Below, one piece after another: positions 59,925 to 64,000 of a stretch of 64,000 bases of DNA (the first letter of the stretch is position 1; every line of letters starts with the position of its first letter). The DNA lies in IMG/VR virus record IMGVR_UViG_3300042691_020932, positions 1 through 64,000 of that record; one strand, 5' to 3'. The notes under the pieces were generated by a model, which saw only the letters and a list, made by a program, of their open reading frames with translations, made no database searches and was not told the DNA's origin. The translations under genes were made by a program, and so were the position numbers. The stretch comes from a virus.

Positions 59925-60251
59925 TCAGTTACGCATCAGGGAAAGATAACCATCCTCGGAGAGAGTATCCTCAGACAGGTTGACATTGCGAGCACAAGAG
60001 ATTGCATCAGCAAAGTTATCGAAAGTACCAAAGTTTTTCTGATTACCACACCAGCAACCTTTGTACTCATAAATCATTGCTTCCACAGTAAATACATCGT
60101 TTTTGAAGTTACGATCTACACTGTGCTTGATATAAACTTTCCCGTCATTTCGGGTGTACTTATCGAAGATGGAAGACTTGAAAGTAAGAGTGAAATCAGT
60201 GATGAAATCACCAGTGAGATTGATGCTTTTTTGGAAGAGAGTTTCAGTCAT
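59925..60251 (-). CDS. Hypothetical protein (108 aa)
   Basis: A 108-residue protein (SINLTGDFITDFTLTFKSSI, GKVYIKHSVDRNFKNDVFTV, YKGCWCGNQKNFGTFDNFAD). The ATG is 25 bases after repeat copy 7. Function unknown. Confidence 0.72.
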   Translation of the reverse strand: MTETLFQKSINLTGDFITDFTLTFKSSIFDKYTRNDGKVYIKHSVDRNFKNDVFTVEAMIYEYKGCWCGNQKNFGTFDNFADAISCARNVNLSEDTLSEDGYLSLMRN

Positions 60252-60276
60252 TTAGTGGTTTTTCGTTTGAGTCCTT

Positions 60277-60304
60277 ATACTACTAGGACACTTTAGGTGG
60301 CCCA
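60277..60304 (-). repeat. Intergenic 28-bp element, copy 7
   Basis: TGGGCC, ACCT, then AAAGTGTCCTAGTAGTAT, followed by AAGGA. Upstream flank AGTTTCAAATGATTAG is identical to copy 4, although the preceding genes read it in different frames. Confidence 0.92.
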
Positions 60305-60308
60305 CTAA

Positions 60309-60452
60309 TCATTTGAAACTCACATTCACTCCAACAATTCTAGCAGTAGGATTGCGTACTTTTGCTGTCTCGCGTGCATCTTTTGGAGAGTTAGCATATA
60401 CTTCCTCCTTAAAGACTTTGCCACCAACGTAGAGATCAACGATGTACTTCAT
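60309..60452 (-). CDS. Small conserved hypothetical protein (47 aa)
   Basis: A 47-residue frame (MKYIVDLYVGGKVFKEEVYA, NSPKDARETAKVRNPTARIV). The MKYIVDLY ... DARETAK-x-RNP pattern recurs in small phage proteins that I remember, function unknown. The last residues are encoded by the flank shared with copy 4. Confidence 0.65.
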   Translation of the reverse strand: MKYIVDLYVGGKVFKEEVYANSPKDARETAKVRNPTARIVGVNVSFK

Positions 60453-60483
60453 GTGCTTGTTTGTATTTTAGAAAAAATTGATG

Positions 60484-60526
60484 ATTTCACTGCAGTGGAT
60501 GACCTTTGACCCGTGTGCAGTGAAAT
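60484..60526. repeat. 11-bp inverted repeat in a 137-base noncoding gap
   Basis: Perfect arms ATTTCACTGCA (60484-60494) and TGCAGTGAAAT (60516-60526) with a 21-base loop. No T-run follows, so it may be an operator or RNA processing site rather than a terminator. The rest of the gap (60453-60589) holds no gene. Confidence 0.75.
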
Positions 60527-60589
60527 TGCAGAAAAATCAGGTTTTTGGTTGAGTGGTGGACTGGGTTCTCGGTGAGACTCAAGTGAGAA

Positions 60590-60784
60590 TCACAGGGTCT
60601 GCCAGTCTTGTGCCTCTTTCAAGTTAGAGTTAAAGAACTTTTGCAAGATAGACTCAATTACAGGTTGCCACTGTTTGTCTTTAATTGAGTCACGATTCTG
60701 TGCTTCGACAAGAAACTTAAGGATGCAAGTCTCTTCGTTTGGAGTGAAGTCAACGCGAGTGAAAGTGTAACCGTCAGTCATCAT
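60590..60784 (-). CDS. Hypothetical protein (64 aa)
   Basis: A 64-residue protein (TDGYTFTRVDFTPNEETCIL, QPVIESILQKFFNSNLKEAQ). Two adjacent ATGs (60784 and 60781) overlap the upstream stop. Function unknown. Confidence 0.68.
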   Translation of the reverse strand: MMTDGYTFTRVDFTPNEETCILKFLVEAQNRDSIKDKQWQPVIESILQKFFNSNLKEAQDWQTL

Positions 60785-61008
60785 TTAATCCAGCAACTTT
60801 TGTTTGATTTGTTTTGTGCTCTTGCAAAAGAACCAGCATCGTGGCATAATTTAGAGAGTTTAATTAGAACCTCACGATCTTTCACTGGACGCTCAAATGC
60901 AAGATCATTGTTCATACTTAGAGAGACCAAATCTCTCAACAATCTTTCACATCGAAGTGCCTCATTGATTGTAAAGTTTTCGTTGATAATTGGGCGAAAG
61001 TTCTTCAT
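60781..61008 (-). CDS. Hypothetical protein (75 aa)
   Basis: A 75-residue helical protein (MKNFRPIINENFTINEALRC, ERLLRDLVSLSMNNDLAF). The ATG at 61008 lies two bases after the upstream stop; a TTG two codons earlier is less likely. Function unknown. Confidence 0.68.
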   Translation of the reverse strand: MKNFRPIINENFTINEALRCERLLRDLVSLSMNNDLAFERPVKDREVLIKLSKLCHDAGSFARAQNKSNKSCWIK

Positions 61009-61010
61009 AA

Positions 61011-61178
61011 TCAAACAGGAAAAACTTCTACAGAACGAATAAGATTTGTGCGATCTTGTGCTAGGTAATCATCAGCGATTTTACCACACGATGAACGAGA
61101 TTGAATAATCTTTTCCTCATAAAGATTCTCATCTTCATCAGGAACCCAATACTCAATCAGCATACGATAGGTTTTCAT
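61011..61178 (-). CDS. Small hypothetical protein (55 aa)
   Basis: A 55-residue frame (MKTYRMLIEYWVPDEDENLY, KIADDYLAQDRTNLIRSVEV) starting in a TGATG overlap with the upstream gene. Function unknown. Confidence 0.62.
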   Translation of the reverse strand: MKTYRMLIEYWVPDEDENLYEEKIIQSRSSCGKIADDYLAQDRTNLIRSVEVFPV

Positions 61179-61426
61179 CAGTAGTGTGCCTCAGAGTAGT
61201 CAAGAACTTCGCTGTACTTAGCGATACCATCATAGCAACGCTTTGCCATTTCAGAATCACCTTCAGCGATGTAACCTTTCAGAAACTCAAAGCAGTATTT
61301 GATACGCTGCTCTGGAGTAACTTTAGCGAGTTGTTGTTGCTTACGCTCATAGGCAGCGTTGTAGGCAAACATCTCACGATCTTCGAGGGAGATGTTGTGA
61401 AACTTGCGGTCGGTAGTGTTATTCAT
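61178..61426 (-). CDS. Hypothetical protein (82 aa), begins in repeat copy 8
   Basis: An 82-residue helical protein (REMFAYNAAYERKQQQLAKV, CFEFLKGYIAEGDSEMAKRC). Its ATG is the one inside the repeat. Function unknown. Confidence 0.7.
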   Translation of the reverse strand: MNNTTDRKFHNISLEDREMFAYNAAYERKQQQLAKVTPEQRIKYCFEFLKGYIAEGDSEMAKRCYDGIAKYSEVLDYSEAHY

Positions 61427-61452
61427 ACTACTAGGACACTTTGCAGGGCCCA
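61425..61452 (-). repeat. Intergenic 28-bp element, copy 8
   Basis: TGGGCC, CTGC, then AAAGTGTCCTAGTAGTAT ending in ATG. Upstream flank AACAAATAG as in copies 2 and 5; the TAA of that flank is the stop of the preceding gene. Confidence 0.92.
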
Positions 61453-61459
61453 CTATTTG

Positions 61460-61714
61460 TTACCAGCGGCCTTGTTGTATGAGAATCTTTTTGATTTCAG
61501 TATAAATGAACTGACGAAGTTTAGTGTCGGCAGTGTTATCAAAAGCATAATAAAGACGATTCAAATACTCATTCTGTGTCAGTCCAATGTTACCATCACC
61601 ACCGATTTCATTGAGTGATGAACCTGCCTGCACACGATTCTTTCCAAAGTTGCCAGACACACGCCCAGTTGTTCTCAGTTTGGGCTTTATCTTTGAGAGA
61701 TTAGAGTATGTCAT
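61460..61714 (-). CDS. Hypothetical protein (84 aa)
   Basis: An 84-residue protein (MTYSNLSKIKPKLRTTGRVS, basic, then YLNRLYYAFDNTADTKLRQF). It overlaps the upstream gene by four bases. Function unknown. Confidence 0.7.
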   Translation of the reverse strand: MTYSNLSKIKPKLRTTGRVSGNFGKNRVQAGSSLNEIGGDGNIGLTQNEYLNRLYYAFDNTADTKLRQFIYTEIKKILIQQGRW

Positions 61715-61896
61715 TTGAATTGTTCTAGAACATCAATAAAGTGTTGGATACAATCTTTGGGGATGTGGATGGTTTGGTATCCAGGACCATTACCATCTTC
61801 CACACTCACAGTGCCATACTCATCAGCAGTAAAATCAAAACTCCAACCATCTTCTTCGTGTTCGATTTTGATGTGTTTGGTGATAGTGTAAGTCAT
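61711..61896 (-). CDS. Hypothetical protein (61 aa)
   Basis: A 61-residue protein (MTYTITKHIKIEHEEDGWSF, DFTADEYGTVSVEDGNGPG). Overlaps both neighbours by four bases (ATGA). Function unknown. Confidence 0.68.
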   Translation of the reverse strand: MTYTITKHIKIEHEEDGWSFDFTADEYGTVSVEDGNGPGYQTIHIPKDCIQHFIDVLEQFK

Positions 61897-62066
61897 TCAT
61901 CCTCCTCATAAGGAAACATTTCGTCGTATTCTTCGTCAGTTAGAGTGAGATACTGAACATCAGCATTTTTGTGCTCTTCAGCATACACTAATTGATAGTG
62001 TGCGAAAGAAGATGGGTCACTGCTAGCATACTCTACCAGACCATCAACAATACAAAGGTAGTTCAT
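61893..62066 (-). CDS. Small acidic hypothetical protein (57 aa)
   Basis: A 57-residue frame (MNYLCIVDGLVEYASSDPSS, YLTLTDEEYDEMFPYEEDE) coupled on both sides by ATGA overlaps. Function unknown. Confidence 0.63.
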   Translation of the reverse strand: MNYLCIVDGLVEYASSDPSSFAHYQLVYAEEHKNADVQYLTLTDEEYDEMFPYEEDE

Positions 62067-62287
62067 CGTGCCAAAGATAAGTTGTATTTGATAATCAAAA
62101 GGTCTCGCACTTGTTCTCGGTCGATACTATCACCACAGAACGGCACTTCTTTAATCTTTGCAATCCTGATAATGTCGTTGGTTGCTTTACGAACTAGAGT
62201 ACGATTTGCACCCATCGGATATAATCCATCAGGACCATAGAACGACATCACATAATCAATGAAATCGTTAATAAACTCTTTAGACAT
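62063..62287 (-). CDS. Hypothetical protein (74 aa)
   Basis: A 74-residue protein (MSKEFINDFIDYVMSFYGPD, RKATNDIIRIAKIKE, REQVRDLLIIKY). The ATG at 62287 is preferred over a GTG two codons upstream. Function unknown. Confidence 0.68.
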   Translation of the reverse strand: MSKEFINDFIDYVMSFYGPDGLYPMGANRTLVRKATNDIIRIAKIKEVPFCGDSIDREQVRDLLIIKYNLSLAR

Positions 62288-62289
62288 AA

Positions 62290-62724
62290 TCACTTAGCGT
62301 AGAGATAACCACCAGACCAATCGGCATTCTCCAGCAGATATTCACGATCTTTGATCAATCGCAGATCATAACGAACACCTTTGGCAGGAGATTTCCAAGT
62401 CGCAGACTTATATACTTCGCCAGTGTTCTTGTCAATGAAGCAATGAACGGAGCGGGAACCGCCACCACTCACAAAGATGACTTTGTGATACTTTTTACCA
62501 GTCTCAACAGTATAATCAATGTCACACTTGCCAGACTTGAGTTCATCAACCTTGCGAATGTGATACTCTACATTCTCACCACGCTCAGCAGAAGTCTGAT
62601 GACCGCGAATAGAATACTGACGATAGTTGTCTTTCAGTGCTTCAATCAGCAGGAGAGTGTGCTTATACACATTCTCTGCGATGGTTTGTTTTGCTTGTGC
62701 TTGCATTTCAGTGGTTGTACTCAT
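62290..62724 (-). CDS. Conserved phage hypothetical protein (144 aa), begins in repeat copy 9
   Basis: A 144-residue protein. The C-terminal half (GKKYHKVIFVSGGGSRSVHC, FIDKNTGEVYKSATWKSPAK, ADWSGGYLY) has the SVH-x-FIDK-x-TGEVYK-x-A-x-WK-x-PAKGVRY pattern that I recall as widely conserved among phages, function unknown. It starts at the ATG inside repeat copy 9. Confidence 0.75.
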   Translation of the reverse strand: MSTTTEMQAQAKQTIAENVYKHTLLLIEALKDNYRQYSIRGHQTSAERGENVEYHIRKVDELKSGKCDIDYTVETGKKYHKVIFVSGGGSRSVHCFIDKNTGEVYKSATWKSPAKGVRYDLRLIKDREYLLENADWSGGYLYAK

Positions 62725-62750
62725 ACTACTAGGACACTTTGCAGGGCCCA
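62723..62750 (-). repeat. Intergenic 28-bp element, copy 9
   Basis: TGGGCC, CTGC, then AAAGTGTCCTAGTAGTAT ending in ATG. It directly abuts the stop of the ligase-like gene. Confidence 0.92.
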
Positions 62751-62751
62751 A

Positions 62752-63666
62752 TTACCAACTCTTTGCCATTGTGAAGTTTGCGTGAGAGAATGTCTCGCGA
62801 TCCACTACTTTGAAGATGCCGTAATCGTTTTTGATTACATAACCCTCGTGGAAACTTGCCACATCCCACAGGAAACATTCGATGTCGTCTTCTTCGTGAA
62901 TGAAGAGGAACAAATCATCCTTGATTGTCTTCACCAACTTCCAAAGCCGGATGAGGTTCTTGTCACAATCACATTTTTCTGCAATTTCATCCTCACAGAT
63001 GATACGTTGCTCCCTGATGCAAGCATTGATCTCTTTTTTGATTTGTGATGCCTTGCGATCACTCACAAACTCACACAGAGTTGACATTTGCTTGGCAAAC
63101 TTACACACATCTGCCAAATCCTCACGATAAGGATTCAGGGACACTGCAGGTTGCACGAATAAGCATTTCTTAGTGCTTGCAAACTTGCTGGTGATAGGGT
63201 GTGCTACCATTTCAGGCAGACGCTCACCAGTGTAGTAAGTATGGGGAGCAACGATAATCTCTTGACGAACAACCTCAGGAAACTTATAGGTAATGGTGTT
63301 GGGTTTGAATGTATCAAGACCCTTACCGAAACCAATCCAATCTCCCTGATACACATTGTTAGTGCGAGGCAGGAAATCCAAGCAATAGATGAGGATTTGC
63401 GTTACGCGAGGTTGACCGCCAAAATGGGTAAAGATGTCGTCCTCGTTATAGCACAGGCGAATCTTTTGCTTATTAAATGCTGCTTTGGTGCAGACAAAAA
63501 ACTTACCATTCTCAGGATTAGTGCCCCAAACAATAGCAGGAGCGCCATCCATCTTGACACTGATAGTAGAATCAGCACTGAACCAATCGAGCACCGAAAG
63601 ATCACCATTTAGGATAGAATCTTCGGGATGTTCGATATGTTTGTTTTGCATTGGTTGCTTACTCAT
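62752..63666 (-). CDS. DUF6267-like protein with nucleotidyltransferase (ligase-type) motifs (304 aa)
   Basis: A 304-residue protein starting at the ATG of repeat copy 10 (MSKQPMQNKHIEHPEDSIL). It resembles the DUF6267 family as I remember it. Two features point to the covalent nucleotidyltransferase (DNA/RNA ligase) fold: K38-M-D-G at residues 38-41 in ISVKMDGAPAIVWG (motif I, K-x-D-G) and, near the end, EGYVIKNDYGIFKVVDR, which fits motif IV (EG-x-V) and motif V (K). No DNA-binding or OB domain is recognisable. A role in nucleic-acid end repair is inference. Confidence 0.75.
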   Translation of the reverse strand: MSKQPMQNKHIEHPEDSILNGDLSVLDWFSADSTISVKMDGAPAIVWGTNPENGKFFVCTKAAFNKQKIRLCYNEDDIFTHFGGQPRVTQILIYCLDFLPRTNNVYQGDWIGFGKGLDTFKPNTITYKFPEVVRQEIIVAPHTYYTGERLPEMVAHPITSKFASTKKCLFVQPAVSLNPYREDLADVCKFAKQMSTLCEFVSDRKASQIKKEINACIREQRIICEDEIAEKCDCDKNLIRLWKLVKTIKDDLFLFIHEEDDIECFLWDVASFHEGYVIKNDYGIFKVVDRETFSHANFTMAKSW

Positions 63667-63692
63667 ACTACTAGGACACTTTGCAGGGCCCA
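63665..63692 (-). repeat. Intergenic 28-bp element, copy 10
   Basis: TGGGCC, CTGC, then AAAGTGTCCTAGTAGTAT ending in ATG. First copy of the operon in the direction of transcription. Confidence 0.92.
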
Positions 63693-63695
63693 GAA

Positions 63696-63899
63696 TCAAA
63701 CCTCTGCCAGTTTCTGTAGACGATTGCGAATATCAAAGAGTTCCATATCATCCATATCTACAGCATCCAAATCTACAGGAGCAAACTCCTCCAGATTTAC
63801 ACTACCATCAGAATAAATGGGGGCATAGTACAACTCATCGCCATCTTCTTGCGATAGAGTATAAACGCAACCGTGATTAGTGGAAGTAACGAAAATCAT
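63696..63899 (-). CDS. Conserved small acidic protein (67 aa)
   Basis: A 67-residue protein (MIFVTSTNHGCVYTLSQEDG, APIYSDGSVNLEEFAPVD). The ATG at 63899 is chosen over a GTG inside the upstream hairpin. Similar cyanophage proteins come to mind, function unknown. It is the first complete gene of the operon. Confidence 0.72.
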   Translation of the reverse strand: MIFVTSTNHGCVYTLSQEDGDELYYAPIYSDGSVNLEEFAPVDLDAVDMDDMELFDIRNRLQKLAEV

Positions 63900-63927
63900 T
63901 GGAGTTTCAAGAACAAAGGTACAATAA

Positions 63928-63957
63928 AGGAGCACCTGCTAAATTACAAGTGCTCCT
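63928..63957 (-). terminator. Hairpin terminator between two small genes
   Basis: Perfect 8-bp stem AGGAGCAC/GTGCTCCT (63928-63935 with 63950-63957), 14-base loop, followed by TTTATT on the minus strand, just after the stop of the gene that enters from the right. Confidence 0.7.
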
Positions 63958-63967
63958 GTGCTAATTA

Positions 63968-64000
63968 TCAAACTGCTACACGACGTGCAGACAGTTGTTG
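63968..64000 (-). CDS. C-terminal end of an unknown gene
   Basis: Ten codons (QQLSARRVAV) ending in TGA at 63968-63970, followed by a terminator hairpin. The rest lies outside the window. Existence is inferred from the open frame to the edge plus the terminator. Confidence 0.45.
   Translation of the reverse strand, partial: QQLSARRVAV

Noticed and set aside
62443-63048. Plus-strand 201-residue frame
   Set aside because: It lies opposite two well-supported minus-strand genes, has no ribosome site and no family resemblance.
54524-63692. The ten-copy element as a CRISPR array
   Set aside because: Spacing is hundreds to thousands of bases, full genes lie between copies and no cas genes are present.
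56433-63699. Longer N-termini with a KCPSS leader for genes next to the 28-bp elements
   Set aside because: The leader is simply the repeat translated from non-ATG starts in several genes; three copies end in ATAA and the internal ATGs match conserved starts better.

Overview
The window is a 64 kb piece of a T4-like myovirus genome of the marine cyanophage type (phages of Synechococcus or Prochlorococcus). This rests on the gene order gp46-47-55-UvsW-UvsY-gp3-23-22-21-20-19-18-17-16-15-14-13 followed by baseplate genes 8, 6 and 25, on late promoters of the form NATAAATA, on the cyanophage-style DUF4815 and YHYH giant structural proteins, and on a long run of tiny hypothetical genes. Every gene I can support lies on the minus strand. 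I see no tRNA, rRNA, insertion sequence, CRISPR array or photosynthesis gene.

Reading in the direction of transcription (right to left): (1) 64.0-53.2 kb is a dense block of about 40 small genes, most under 110 codons. Many neighbours share bases in TGATG, TAATG or ATGA stop/start overlaps. A conserved 28-bp element occurs ten times in it, always between genes and always in the same orientation, and usually supplies or directly precedes the next start codon. Hairpins at about 63.94 and 55.33 kb bracket the longest operon. Host-type (sigma70) promoters at 55.0, 53.75 and 53.18 kb serve the downstream units. (2) 53.1-51.1 kb holds a glycosyltransferase-like gene and several conserved small genes. 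(3) 51.1-23.9 kb is the baseplate and adhesion module: gp25, gp6, a 4028-residue protein in the gp7 position, a repetitive fibre-like protein, gp8, a DUF4815 protein, a polyglycine protein whose S74 chaperone domain is split over two reading frames, and an 834-residue structural protein. (4) 23.9-5.8 kb is the neck, packaging, tail and head module, with the prohead protease gp21, its substrates, and a 106-residue protein carrying what looks like a T4-type capsid-targeting leader. (5) 5.7-0 kb holds gp3 (by position), UvsY, UvsW, an unknown gene, the late sigma factor gp55, gp47, a DUF3110-like gene and gp46, cut by the window edge.

The genes form the usual T4-like programme. Host-polymerase promoters feed the small early genes and gp55. 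gp55 then directs host RNA polymerase to the NATAAATA late promoters, of which I place about fifteen in front of structural operons. gp46/47, UvsY and UvsW connect recombination with replication. gp16/17 package DNA through the gp20 portal into a head made of gp23 on a gp22/gp67 core matured by gp21.

The most unusual parts are the ten-copy intergenic element and its shared flanks, the hairpin covering the UvsW start codon beside a late promoter, the split S74 domain behind a polyglycine tract, and a domain shared by the capsid-targeted protein and a 570-residue mosaic protein between gp16 and gp17.
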